A stretch of 32,726 bases of DNA from NCBI GenBank assembly GCA_029262595.1, contig JAJCZB010000053.1, forward strand, positions 1 to 32,726. Direction: 5' to 3'. Numbering within the stretch: the first letter of the stretch is position 1; each line of letters starts with the position of its first letter. The notes beneath the pieces were generated by a model. The model was not told the origin of the DNA. It worked only from the letters and a program-made list of their open reading frames with translations, and did no database searches. This document shows positions 1-9,648 of the stretch, piece by piece. The position numbers were made by a program, and so were the translations under genes. This stretch comes from Candidatus Babelota bacterium. GTDB lineage: Bacteria; Babelota; Babeliae; Babelales; Vermiphilaceae.

Positions 1-1674
1 TATGCGTGAGTCAAAGCCATCAACTTCTGATTCAAGTACATCGATGCGTGAGCCATTTACCTCACAACATGTCTCGAGTAAGTCTACGCGTGAATCAAGC
101 ACATCTATTTCTGAGCCGTTCACTTCGCAGCAGCTTTCAAGCAGATCCAACCGAGAGTCAATTGAGTCTGGAATACTGAAGTTTAAGTTATCAATCTCTG
201 ATTCAAGCACATCAATGCGTGAATCATTAAGCTCGCAGCAACTTTCAAGAAGCTCAATACGTGACTCTAAGTCATCAGGCAAGCTGATTACGATCTCATC
301 AATTTCTGATTCAAGTACATCGATGCGTGAGTCATTAACCTCACAGCATGATTCCAGTAGATCAACACGTGAATCAAGTACATCTATTTCTGAACCGTTT
401 ACTTCGCAACAGCTCTCCAAGAGCTCAATGCGTGATTCTAAGTCATCTGGAAGGCTGATTATAATTTCATCAATCTCTGATTCAAGCACATCAATGCGCG
501 AATCATTTACTTCACAGCAAGACTCAAGTAGATCAAGTCGGCTATCGTTTACTTCAAGCGCACTATCAATGGATTCAATAATAGAGGTGCAACGAAGCGT
601 TATGTAGTCAATTGTACCCTCATCAACTAAACTTACATTCGAAGCGTCTTCAAACAAAATATCACCACAAGTCTCAGCCCCAGCAGTATCTTTCCATAAA
701 GTAAGGCACTCAACAGCCAGTACTCCATCCGAATCAAACAACCAATCATGATCTTTCACCACCGCAGTGGTTGGGCCCTTCACTTCGACAGTGCCATCCG
801 AAGTTGTATAATTATCTGAAAAGAGGAAGGTTACATTTGTGAGAACTAAAGTTGAGGTACTGTCAGTTAAAACAATCTTTCCAAATCCCGCACCATCCCC
901 CAAGCCCTTAACAACTATATCTGCTAAAGTAAGCGTCGCCCCAGATCCAACCGTTATAACTCCCCCTCCTGTTAGATCAAGCACATACCCGTTTCCATTT
1001 AAAGTGTTTGACGTGTCTGTAAAGGTAAAGGATCCAGTAAAGTCAACACATGTACTTAATACAATGTCTGTATGCCAGGTAATGTTACTTGTCCAGGTGA
1101 AAGGGACTCCTCCCGTCTGCACCTTGTAGCCGTTGCCGTATACTTCTCCATCGCCCGTAATAATCGCATTATCAGTAAAAATTAAGTCATTTTTTAAGAC
1201 AAGCGTCCCATCATTGAGCTGAACATTTTTATTCATTTGACTTTGAATGCCCAAGGTCAGAGTCGTACTTGCATCAGCTAAGGCAAGATCACTGGAAAAT
1301 ACTGGTTGCCCAAATAAGCAATTGTTACCCCCACTCACCTGCACTTGTTGTAAAATAAAGCCTGGCTGAGCATTAAAAGTATCATTACCCTGCAGCAAAA
1401 TGGTTCCGGCAGGATCAAAAATACCATGTAATAAAATTTGATTACCGGCATCTTCAAGCAATCCATCTACAAACGATATTTGTTCACCTAAAATCGAAGC
1501 ATTGGACGCTTTAATAAGAGTACCATCCCAATTCAAAATGGGATTATTATTAGTGAAGGTGCCATTATCAGTTATTTTGATTGTTGAGTAACGAGTATCA
1601 AATCGCCATGTGTTTGCACATAGCGCATTTGCCAAAAAAAGAACTACGCATAAAAAATAATTTTTTGCATGCAT
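1..1674 (-). CDS. Exported protein with beta-helix-like N-terminus and Cys-Cys coiled-coil repeats (3' end outside window)
   Basis: No stop is reached before the window edge, so 558 residues are visible and the C-terminus is missing. The ATG at 1674 follows an AAGGTGAG ribosome site. Residues 1-20 form a signal peptide with a hydrophobic core and end near ALCA. Residues 25-370 are short beta-strand-like repeats rich in Asn, Gly, Thr and Asp, with phrases such as LNDGTLVLKNDLIF that match the scaffold of the upstream genes. From about residue 370 it turns into heptads of the type SRIDVLESEID, and a Cys-Cys pair recurs at 386, 422, 443, 479, 515 and 536. It is the last gene seen in the array, 42 bases after its neighbour. 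A stalk or oligomerisation role is inferred from the coiled coil. No known family name can be given. Confidence 0.85.
   Translation of the reverse strand, partial: MHAKNYFLCVVLFLANALCANTWRFDTRYSTIKITDNGTFTNNNPILNWDGTLIKASNASILGEQISFVDGLLEDAGNQILLHGIFDPAGTILLQGNDTFNAQPGFILQQVQVSGGNNCLFGQPVFSSDLALADASTTLTLGIQSQMNKNVQLNDGTLVLKNDLIFTDNAIITGDGEVYGNGYKVQTGGVPFTWTSNITWHTDIVLSTCVDFTGSFTFTDTSNTLNGNGYVLDLTGGGVITVGSGATLTLADIVVKGLGDGAGFGKIVLTDSTSTLVLTNVTFLFSDNYTTSDGTVEVKGPTTAVVKDHDWLFDSDGVLAVECLTLWKDTAGAETCGDILFEDASNVSLVDEGTIDYITLRCTSIIESIDSALEVNDSRLDLLESCCEVNDSRIDVLESEIDEIIISLPDDLESRIELLESCCEVNGSEIDVLDSRVDLLESCCEVNDSRIDVLESEIDEIVISLPDDLESRIELLESCCELNDSRIDVLESEIDNLNFSIPDSIDSRLDLLESCCEVNGSEIDVLDSRVDLLETCCEVNGSRIDVLESEVDGFDSRI
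61..519 (-). repeat. In-frame coding repeat with Cys-Cys pairs, alternating 108 and 63 bp units
   Basis: The Cys-Cys codon pairs, each followed by a Glu codon, lie at 511-519, 403-411, 340-348, 232-240, 124-132 and 61-69. The spacing is therefore 108, 63, 108, 108 and 63 bp, or 36, 21, 36, 36 and 21 residues. The 21-residue unit is three clean heptads. The 36-residue unit is the same with an added 15-residue block that contains SLPDDLESRIE. Units differ at many synonymous sites but little in protein sequence. Confidence 0.9.
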
Positions 1675-1716
1675 CTACTACTCTCACCTTGATACTACCC
1701 TACTTGCGTTTTTTGA

Positions 1717-3768
1717 TCATACATTGTTATTTATCAGATTGCCAGAGACCTCGAGCTGTGCTCCTTTTATATCAATGCATAGGTTGTTTTCCTGCGTACC
1801 ATCACCGAAAGTTAACGAAGAAGCATTAATGGTTGAACGTCCAAATGCTTGAAAAGTTCCATTGGTAAGAATGAGTTCATTGGCGTGTAAATTCCCTCCA
1901 TTTAAAACTATTTTTGAAATTTGGCTTTCCATACTCAGTAATGAAGAAGAATTATTTGATGGCGCGTAATTAAATGTAGTGCCATTATCGATAATCAAGC
2001 TACCGTCATATCGAGGCGCACATTCATTTGATCCAAATCGAGCTCCTCGAATTACGCTTTCCTGATCTGATCCATACAAAAACGTATGCGTACCAGAAAT
2101 AGTAAAGTCTCCAAGAACATCAAAAAAACCCTCGGTAAATGTATAATCTCCATCCAATACAAATTCTGCATTTAAAAGGGAAAAGGTACTTCGAGAATCT
2201 AATCCACGCACTTTACTATCATTCACTCCCTTCAGCGTTACGTCTTGCAACAATAAACTTCCTCCCTCATTTACAAGTAAGGAAAAAGTCGGCGATAACG
2301 TAAGCGTATTTCCTCTTCCATATATTTGAGATTGGCCACTAAAAGTTATCGTAATGTCACGTAAAGTAACATTACTGTTTACGTATAAAAGCACATCTGA
2401 CAAAACAACCTCATTTGGAGTATCGGTTGAAAATACAGTTAAATCACTACTATCATCACCCGATGCAAGATATTGTCCATCATTAGACCATCGAACTTCG
2501 TTTGTTGCAGCCCCAATCTCCGCTTCATCCTGCTCTACAAGATCATCATCTGCAAATGAGTACAGCCTGATTTCGCCATCGCCACTCGCTTCGACCGCAA
2601 TTGCAAGACACGTGCCATCATTTCTCCAATGCACGGAATTAGTGGGTTCGATCACAAGAGTGGTTGGTGATAACTGGGTGAGACTGCCAGTAGCATGGCG
2701 ATATATATCAAGCGTATCTGCACCTGCATTTAGGCCAATAGCAATCAAATCAGTATTTGTATCGCCTTTGTTCCAGTCAACAGTATTTATTGTTACGCCC
2801 ACTTCTGCACTTGAATCCAGAACTACTGCAAGTGGACCGGTCGTAAATGCATAGACCAACAGCTCCGCGCCTCCATTAACATCAAGACCTACTGCAATAA
2901 AGTCACCAGTACTATCCCAACTGACACTATTGGCATCAGCAGCCAAGTTAGTTAAAAGTTGCGTCCCAAAAACCCCCGATCCATTAACATCAACAATCAC
3001 TAATTCACGATTGTTTCTATTATTGGCAACAGCTAAATGTGCTCCGTCGGGATGCCACGCAACTTCATTAACAGTAGCCCCGCCACCTCCTACGTTAAAT
3101 GAATCAAGAAGTGTAAGCGTGACACCATTAAATGAATAATTATAGACCTCATGCCCTCCACCTCCAGTCCGGCCAACTGCAATCCAATCGTTCGTTGGAT
3201 GCCACCTGACGCTATTAGCATCATTACCAATGCTTACACCCGTGATTGAAGTAAGTGTAATGCCATTCCACGAGTATATCTGAACTTCATTCCCTCCATT
3301 ATTTTCCATTCCAATAGCAACGTATTCTCCAGTGCTATTCCAATCTACTGAATAAACAAAATCCGCCGCAGCTATTTGATCTGCAAAAGTGATCGAGCAC
3401 GCACTACTCGCGACGCTGGGAATGCAATCAATTGATTCAGCCAATTCAAGCACATGAAAATTTCCTACAATGTTTCCTAATGATAGAATTGAAGCAAGAT
3501 TATGAAAAATAAGATCTTGATTCAGCTCCAACGTGCCAAAACGAAAAACTATATCCCCTTTAACCGGAAAAAAGCAATCAAATGTTCCAGTAGTGGCCGA
3601 ATTTGCAAGGGCAAATCCCGCAGCTAATGATGCAAATCCCGCAATTCTATCGCCATCCGCCACAACTTGTTGGGTATTAAAACGAGTTACAGCAGTATCG
3701 GATCCAATATCTACCGCAACAAGATTTATACTAAAAACAATGAATACTATAAACGAGGATGGCTTCAC
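1717..3768 (-). CDS. Exported seven-bladed propeller inserted in a beta-helix scaffold (copy 2 of a tandem pair)
   Basis: This is a 683-residue protein. The only plausible start is a GTG at 3768, preceded by a purine-rich AAGAGAGAG stretch. Residues 1-18 look like a signal peptide, followed by the family motif IGSDTAV. Residues 45-90 are the shared N-terminal scaffold (AGF, then FPVKGDI, then GTLEL, then DLIFHN). Residues about 136-448 hold seven WD40-like repeats of 40-50 residues with the pattern NSVxWxxxGxxxAVG. Residues 455-683 return to the beta-helix-like scaffold, with a GDYTFTEG block and a C-terminus about 88% identical by eye to the neighbouring copy over its last 48 residues. The position where relatives have a cysteine reads KVRGLD. 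Secretion is supported by the signal peptide. Binding or adhesion is only an inference from the fold type. Confidence 0.88.
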   Translation of the reverse strand: MKPSSFIVFIVFSINLVAVDIGSDTAVTRFNTQQVVADGDRIAGFASLAAGFALANSATTGTFDCFFPVKGDIVFRFGTLELNQDLIFHNLASILSLGNIVGNFHVLELAESIDCIPSVASSACSITFADQIAAADFVYSVDWNSTGEYVAIGMENNGGNEVQIYSWNGITLTSITGVSIGNDANSVRWHPTNDWIAVGRTGGGGHEVYNYSFNGVTLTLLDSFNVGGGGATVNEVAWHPDGAHLAVANNRNNRELVIVDVNGSGVFGTQLLTNLAADANSVSWDSTGDFIAVGLDVNGGAELLVYAFTTGPLAVVLDSSAEVGVTINTVDWNKGDTNTDLIAIGLNAGADTLDIYRHATGSLTQLSPTTLVIEPTNSVHWRNDGTCLAIAVEASGDGEIRLYSFADDDLVEQDEAEIGAATNEVRWSNDGQYLASGDDSSDLTVFSTDTPNEVVLSDVLLYVNSNVTLRDITITFSGQSQIYGRGNTLTLSPTFSLLVNEGGSLLLQDVTLKGVNDSKVRGLDSRSTFSLLNAEFVLDGDYTFTEGFFDVLGDFTISGTHTFLYGSDQESVIRGARFGSNECAPRYDGSLIIDNGTTFNYAPSNNSSSLLSMESQISKIVLNGGNLHANELILTNGTFQAFGRSTINASSLTFGDGTQENNLCIDIKGAQLEVSGNLINNNV

Positions 3769-3795
3769 AAACTCTCTCTTGAATTGAAAAAGTTG

Positions 3796-5877
3796 CTATA
3801 CATTACTATTTATCAAGTTACCAGTAACTTCCAATTGTGCATTTTTTATATCGATACAAAGATTATTAGCTTGAGTTCCGTTTCCAAAAGTAAGAGAAGT
3901 TGCATTAATTGTAGATCGCCCAAAAGCTTGAAACGTGCCGTTAGTTAGCACAAGTTCATCTGCGTGCAAATTTCCTCCATTCAAAATAAATTTTGAAATT
4001 TCGCTTTCCATACTTATTAATGAATTGGAATTATTTGAGGGCGCATAATTAAACGTTGACCGATTGTCTACAATAAAAGATCCACAATAAGTTGGCGCAC
4101 ATCCATCTGTTCCAAACCTTCCACCCCGAATTGTACTTTGCTGTTCCGCCGTATAATTAAAAGTATGGGTGCCAGAAATTGTAAAATCTCCCAAAATATC
4201 TAAAAACCCTTCTGTGAACGTATAATCCCCGTCCAACACAAACTTTGCATCTTGCAATGAAAATGTACTTCGTGAATCAAGTCCTCGAATCTTACTATCG
4301 TTTATCCCTTTAATCGTCACATCCTCTAATAGCAAGCTCCCCCCCTCATTTACTATAAGAGAAAATGTGGGGGATAACGTAATCGTATTTCCACGTCCAT
4401 TAATAGAAGATTCACCGCTAAAAGTAATAGAGGTGTCTCGCAGCGTAAGATTCGCATTTAAAACCAAATACACATCAGAAAATAGTACATTAGATGTGTC
4501 GAAAAATGCAGGATCAAATTGGTACATATTAAGAGCGGAATTTGAGTCTCCTACAACCATATAGCTCCCATCATGAGACCATCTTACTGAATTTGTATCT
4601 GATCCAATTTCAACATCATCTTCTTGAATCAGATCGTCATCTTTAAATGCAAAAAGACGTACTTCCCCTCCCGTTCCTTCAGAGTTATTTTGCAAACCTA
4701 TTGCCAAGCAAACGCCATCATTGCGCCAATGAACGGAAAGAACTGCCGTTCCTACAGCACTCGTTAAGGAAAGCTGCGTTAAGCTTCCTGTTGAATGGCG
4801 ATAAAGTTCCAAACGATTACTACCCGAAGGCACTCCTACCGCTATAATATCTGTATTAGGAGCCCCTTGGTTCCAATTAATTGAATTTATTGCCTGGCCA
4901 ACCTCTGCACTTGCATCTAATGTTAAGGCTAACGGACCTGTTGTAAACTCATAGACCAACAATTCTGGACCCCCTCCGACATTATCAAGGCCAACAGCCA
5001 AAAAACCTCCCGTCGTATCCCAACTCACCGTATTAGCGTCTGCCGCTAAATTCAAAGTAACTGATGAACCAAACGTTCCCGCACTCACATCGTATACAAT
5101 TAATTCTGCAGCGTTTGAATCTGTAGCAACTGCTAAATAATCACCTGTTGGATCAAATGCTACTTCATTGACATTATTCCCCCCACCTCCACCAGTACTC
5201 ACTGAATCCAAAAGCGTTAAGGACGCTCCATTAAAAGAGTAAAGATAAATTTCATCGCCTCCACCACTATCCCGTCCAGCCGCAAGCCGATCAAGACTTG
5301 GATGCCAATTAACCGAGTTAACATTATCTCCCAAGCTCGCTCCAGTAATAGAAGTAAGCGTGGTACCATTCCACGAATAGACCTGCACTTCGTTTCCCCC
5401 ATCATTATCCATCCCAATCGCTACATACTCATCAGTGTAGTTCCAATCAACAGAATTAACGTTATCTGCGGTAGTTACGCCGGTTAAAAAAGTGATGGCA
5501 CAAAAATTTTCAACACTAATCCCAGGAATACAATCCATTGTAGATGCAAGTTCAACAATGTGATGATTTCCCACAATATTTCCCAAAGTCACCAGTTCGG
5601 AAACATTGTGAAAAATAAGATCCTGATCTAATTCAAGAGTGCCAAACCGAAACGATGTATTGCCCTCTACTGAAAAAAAACAATCAAACGTTCCAGTGAC
5701 GGATGGATTATCAAGCACAAATCCGGCAGCCAAGGAAGCAAAACCCGCAATGCGATCACCGTCTTCAAGCGTTTGCTGAGTATTAAAGCGTGTAACGGCA
5801 GTATCCGATCCTATATATACGGCCCCAGTTTGTGAAAACATCCCTAACAATAAAAATATTATTTGTACTACTCTCAT
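3796..5877 (-). CDS. Exported seven-bladed propeller inserted in a beta-helix scaffold (copy 1 of a tandem pair)
   Basis: The frame can be opened from a GTG at 5883, but AGGA sits seven bases before the ATG at 5877 and only one base before the GTG, so I chose the ATG (693 residues). The signal peptide MRVVQIIFLLLGMFSQTGA is followed by VYIGSDTAV. The domain order matches the next gene: N-terminal scaffold, seven WD40-like blades at about residues 135-450, then a beta-helix-like tail with KIRGLD and GDYTFTEG. The ribosome site overlaps the TAG stop of the upstream gene at 5887-5889, which suggests translational coupling. The two propeller genes are clear tandem duplicates that have diverged more in the propeller than in the tail. 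No catalytic motif is visible. Confidence 0.88.
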   Translation of the reverse strand: MRVVQIIFLLLGMFSQTGAVYIGSDTAVTRFNTQQTLEDGDRIAGFASLAAGFVLDNPSVTGTFDCFFSVEGNTSFRFGTLELDQDLIFHNVSELVTLGNIVGNHHIVELASTMDCIPGISVENFCAITFLTGVTTADNVNSVDWNYTDEYVAIGMDNDGGNEVQVYSWNGTTLTSITGASLGDNVNSVNWHPSLDRLAAGRDSGGGDEIYLYSFNGASLTLLDSVSTGGGGGNNVNEVAFDPTGDYLAVATDSNAAELIVYDVSAGTFGSSVTLNLAADANTVSWDTTGGFLAVGLDNVGGGPELLVYEFTTGPLALTLDASAEVGQAINSINWNQGAPNTDIIAVGVPSGSNRLELYRHSTGSLTQLSLTSAVGTAVLSVHWRNDGVCLAIGLQNNSEGTGGEVRLFAFKDDDLIQEDDVEIGSDTNSVRWSHDGSYMVVGDSNSALNMYQFDPAFFDTSNVLFSDVYLVLNANLTLRDTSITFSGESSINGRGNTITLSPTFSLIVNEGGSLLLEDVTIKGINDSKIRGLDSRSTFSLQDAKFVLDGDYTFTEGFLDILGDFTISGTHTFNYTAEQQSTIRGGRFGTDGCAPTYCGSFIVDNRSTFNYAPSNNSNSLISMESEISKFILNGGNLHADELVLTNGTFQAFGRSTINATSLTFGNGTQANNLCIDIKNAQLEVTGNLINSNV

Positions 5878-5886
5878 GCTCACATC

Positions 5887-8800
5887 CTAAGGAGTAAATT
5901 GGCCCCTATTAAAGTTGCCCTGAGGTTCGATAGCGCCAAATAAATTGGTTGAGCTGGTCCGCAGCAATCGAGCATTATTTTGAAAAACCACTTTCCCTGC
6001 TCCAGTTGATAAATTTTCATACAATTTCAATGTTGCGTTTATTCCAACTGTAATTGATGACGCAGGAGTTGTCATATTAAGAGAAGTACCTACTATATTT
6101 CGATACTCCATAAACCCAGTATTAATAGTCAAGGCCACAGCGGGACGAATCATAATATTAAAATCGTCAACACCATCCCCAAATGCTATCCCGCGATCAA
6201 ATTTTGTTTCAAGACTAGCTGTAGACCCCATGTTTGAATCTTGTTTCACGTCTAAAGTTCCTTTAGTAAGCTCAACTCCGCTTGAAGTCGTAATAAAACT
6301 TGCGCCATTCATAATCAGTTTCGCACTGCTATCTGCAAATTCAAGTAATCGATTATTGCCCTCGATATGGGGCGGATCATAGCTAAAAGTAATACCTCCA
6401 TCCAACTTCACATTGCTATCTTGCAATATTGTGCTTGTCATAGGAGTTTCATACACAAATAGATTGGTTGCTTCGGTAGCAATTTTATTGGCATTTTTAA
6501 ACCGCATTGCACCATGTGTAAAGGTAAAGGTGTCATATAAAACGAGCTGCACATTATCAAACGTCACGATACCTGTATCATCAACACAACGAATCTTATT
6601 TCCGGAAAGTTCATCAATCGTCATATCTTTCAAAACAAGTTCGGCACCAGAGTCAACTACAAGCTCGCCGGTTGAAATATCCAAAATATTTCTCAACCCT
6701 TCGATCGTTGTTTTGTCCTGAAATAAAATAGAAGATTGCAATTCTGCATTAGAATTAAATTGAATGTTTCCACCACCCATAAAAGTTAAAGCGGTATTTT
6801 GTACGATGTCTGCAATTCCATAAAATGCTTTTTTCCCATTTAAATCAATCGTGCCGGGTCCGAGCACTCCTCCTCCAGTTACAATACTCAAATCTGCACC
6901 CAAAATAAGCGTGCCCCCTGCAAGCGTAATAACCGAGTTTAACGTACCTATATTTCTCCATTCCAAATCAGCAGAAGAACTTAAATAGGTTACCGAACCA
7001 GCCATAATCCCCCCACCCTCCAAGAGATTGCCATTGCCAGTAACTACTATCGGTTGTGGGAAAGAACCATTAAGAATATTGACCCCATCGGGAGCACCTT
7101 CAAGCGCAAGCACAAGCGTAGAGTAACGACGGCCAGTTAATTTGAAGTCACCTGTAGGAAGACTCGCAATAATATTGGAGAGAAAGACATCTATTCCAGG
7201 TTCAAATGTAGTTGCAATTGGCGGTGTTGTTTCAATAGTTAAGTTTGATAACTTTCCGTCCTGAACATAGTGGGTAAAAAGCCCAGGTGAAAAAGTGAGC
7301 TTTGCAGTAGTAGAAAGACCCACAAAACTTTTTTCAATATCCGCAATGTTTTGCAATATATGCCCAGCGCCAATAGTTACTGTTGAAGCCGGATTAATTT
7401 CCAAAGTAATGTCTTCACTGGATGTGCCGGAACCTAATTGTAATCCGTTTGCCGTACTCGTCGAATTAAAATCGATGCCGCATTTTTTGTCAAAAACCAC
7501 TAAACCTCGAGATAAAGTAGCTCCCGTATCTTTTATTGCAAGATTAGCATTATTAAAATGCAGACTTGCAGTGTCATTCTCGAAATACAGTGGCTCCTTC
7601 GACTGGGATGATCTGCCTATCGAAAACGTGATATTGTTATCCAACATCAGTTCGGAATATACTTTTATGGTACTCGTGCCAACTTGATCAAAGGTAAGAG
7701 TGTAAGGGCCACCAATGCTACTGTCTCGTTCGAAACTGATGCTGCCAAGTGTAACTGTAAAATCATTTTCTAAAATCCAATGCGCATTGAAAAGTGTTAT
7801 GCGGCAAGAATCATCAGTACAAATAATATTGTCTGCTCCAACTCCCTCAACCAGAATATCCTTCAAAATAAGATGCCCATCTGGATTTATAAAAATTTTT
7901 CCATTTTCAACCAATCGAAGAAGATTGCCCCTTCCATCGATGAGTAGTTCCCCCGTTACAGTCCATGTTTCAGAGAGATCCAATCCGGTTTGCAATGTTA
8001 GTCCATCTTCTTCAGCATTCCATTCAATCGGAGTATCCCACTGGGTGAGATCGGGACTAAACAGAAGTTCATGCCGACACAGTTTAACTGTTCCTGGTCC
8101 ATTAATTACACCATTTCCATCCAGCACCAAATTACTACTCAGAGATAACGTCCCATTATTGAGAGAAAGTGTATTTCTCAGCGGCTGATTAATATCAATA
8201 GCTGCTTGAGCTGTGCTATCACTTAAGCTAATTGGACCATCCAGCGTAACATTTCCTTGCATAGAATTCCCCAGTCCTGAAAGGAAGAGCGCCAATGGAA
8301 ATGTTCCTTTTGAGAAAAATATGGAATCACTACCGGCAAGCTGATACGTAAAAGACCCAAGCTGATTGCCCGTAAGCTCAAACTCTGTACTTGGCAAAAT
8401 TATATTAGTTTCGTTGTAACTGAGCGTTACTCCCTCTGATATCTCTACTGGAGCAACCAGCGCAGACGTTACCTCAACAGTTTGGCGTGGAAACTGTAAA
8501 TTTCTATGCACGGCAATTTGTGATCCCTCATTCCGTATAAGTGCTGCGGAATGCGCACTAGATTCAAATCGATCCGGCTCGCCATTGTTGTACACCCAAT
8601 AGCCAGAATTATGAAAAATGGTACATCCCGGAGCAAGTCGCACTTTCAAATCGTCACCAGAATTTCCGTTGCCTACAATCATACCCCTATCTGTGCCTGT
8701 ATTGACCGCATCAATAGTAACGGAACGCTCAAAAAATATTGAACCGCGGGTAAGTTCAATTCCCGAAGTGCTAGCTACAAAATCTGCATTATCAAGTGTT

Positions 8801-9648
8801 AAAAAAGATGACTGATTTTTAAAATAAATCGGAGCAGAGAGCGTAAAGGGATCACGACCCATTTTAAGTACTACATCATCGGTAAGTTTCCAGTGAGCAT
8901 TGGCTTCAAGCGTGGAAGTCATTACACTTTCATAGAAAAAGGTACCGGTTCCCATCATATCCAGCTGCTCCATCACATAAATTGCTCCGGTAGTAAACGT
9001 AAAAAATCCATCAAGCAGCCACCGAACATTTTCAATCATGATAACGGACGAATCATCCACACATCGTATTTTTTCACCCAATAGCCCAGAAAGCACAATG
9101 TCTTTAATGTGCAAAATGCTTCCCGATCCAACGATAATTTCACCACTATCGCCAAGCGTTAAAATTTTGCCATTTCCTGCAAGCGCACAATCACCCGTAA
9201 AGAGCACCCCAGTATCTAAAGATATATTGCCATCAAAGCACAAATGTGTATTTTCAAATGAAACAGTATCTGCAGGGAATTGCGAAATAGATGAGCTAAA
9301 TAGCATCTGATGCCCATCACCAATCACCACGCCAAGCCCATTCAGCGTGGTCACATTCTGAAAAATCATATCGGTACCAAGCGTTACTGTGCCTCCATTA
9401 AAATCAACCGTTCCGCTCACGGGATAAATAGAACGAAATAAAAGATTAGTATTAGAGTTTTCTAAATCAAATCCATTTTTCATCCAAGCAAAACTTGCAA
9501 TTTCATTATCATTTAAAATAATGATTGCAGGAAAATTAATCAGTGATTCAACTGATACTGCTAAATCGGATCCAACTAAAAGAGCAGACGTAACATGTGA
9601 TTGAAAAAGAAAAAATATACAAAATAAATAAAGCATTATTTTTTTCAT
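5887..9648 (-). CDS. Giant exported beta-helix-like protein with three ~412-residue modules
   Basis: This is a 1253-residue protein whose ATG overlaps the upstream stop (ATGA at 9645-9648). A signal peptide (MKKIMLYLFCIFFLFQ onward) precedes LLVGSDLAVS. The N-terminal scaffold spans about residues 50-120. Three long modules follow. Each contains a strand-rich segment, a motif of the type KIRCVDD, a block like FTFTTG and a TSTI or TSTL block. The motif cysteines are at 197, 610 and 1021, so the period is 413 then 411 residues. Composition is rich in Asn, Ser, Thr and Gly with no membrane segment after the signal peptide. This is typical of right-handed beta-helix passenger proteins. No autotransporter barrel, cell-wall anchor or enzyme motif can be seen. 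It is a paralogue of the 11888-15640 gene. Confidence 0.87.
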   Translation of the reverse strand: MKKIMLYLFCIFFLFQSHVTSALLVGSDLAVSVESLINFPAIIILNDNEIASFAWMKNGFDLENSNTNLLFRSIYPVSGTVDFNGGTVTLGTDMIFQNVTTLNGLGVVIGDGHQMLFSSSISQFPADTVSFENTHLCFDGNISLDTGVLFTGDCALAGNGKILTLGDSGEIIVGSGSILHIKDIVLSGLLGEKIRCVDDSSVIMIENVRWLLDGFFTFTTGAIYVMEQLDMMGTGTFFYESVMTSTLEANAHWKLTDDVVLKMGRDPFTLSAPIYFKNQSSFLTLDNADFVASTSGIELTRGSIFFERSVTIDAVNTGTDRGMIVGNGNSGDDLKVRLAPGCTIFHNSGYWVYNNGEPDRFESSAHSAALIRNEGSQIAVHRNLQFPRQTVEVTSALVAPVEISEGVTLSYNETNIILPSTEFELTGNQLGSFTYQLAGSDSIFFSKGTFPLALFLSGLGNSMQGNVTLDGPISLSDSTAQAAIDINQPLRNTLSLNNGTLSLSSNLVLDGNGVINGPGTVKLCRHELLFSPDLTQWDTPIEWNAEEDGLTLQTGLDLSETWTVTGELLIDGRGNLLRLVENGKIFINPDGHLILKDILVEGVGADNIICTDDSCRITLFNAHWILENDFTVTLGSISFERDSSIGGPYTLTFDQVGTSTIKVYSELMLDNNITFSIGRSSQSKEPLYFENDTASLHFNNANLAIKDTGATLSRGLVVFDKKCGIDFNSTSTANGLQLGSGTSSEDITLEINPASTVTIGAGHILQNIADIEKSFVGLSTTAKLTFSPGLFTHYVQDGKLSNLTIETTPPIATTFEPGIDVFLSNIIASLPTGDFKLTGRRYSTLVLALEGAPDGVNILNGSFPQPIVVTGNGNLLEGGGIMAGSVTYLSSSADLEWRNIGTLNSVITLAGGTLILGADLSIVTGGGVLGPGTIDLNGKKAFYGIADIVQNTALTFMGGGNIQFNSNAELQSSILFQDKTTIEGLRNILDISTGELVVDSGAELVLKDMTIDELSGNKIRCVDDTGIVTFDNVQLVLYDTFTFTHGAMRFKNANKIATEATNLFVYETPMTSTILQDSNVKLDGGITFSYDPPHIEGNNRLLEFADSSAKLIMNGASFITTSSGVELTKGTLDVKQDSNMGSTASLETKFDRGIAFGDGVDDFNIMIRPAVALTINTGFMEYRNIVGTSLNMTTPASSITVGINATLKLYENLSTGAGKVVFQNNARLLRTSSTNLFGAIEPQGNFNRGQFTP

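Noticed and set aside
2-607. Plus-strand 201-codon open frame with Ser/Thr-rich repeats
   Set aside because: It is the exact antisense of the coiled-coil repeat in the minus-strand gene. Its repetitiveness is inherited from that repeat, and it lacks a ribosome site.
1717-5877. Recent transfer of WD40 propellers from a eukaryotic host
   Set aside because: The repeats lack the classic GH...WD spacing of eukaryotic WD40 proteins and share composition with neighbouring scaffold genes. Propellers of this type are common in bacteria.
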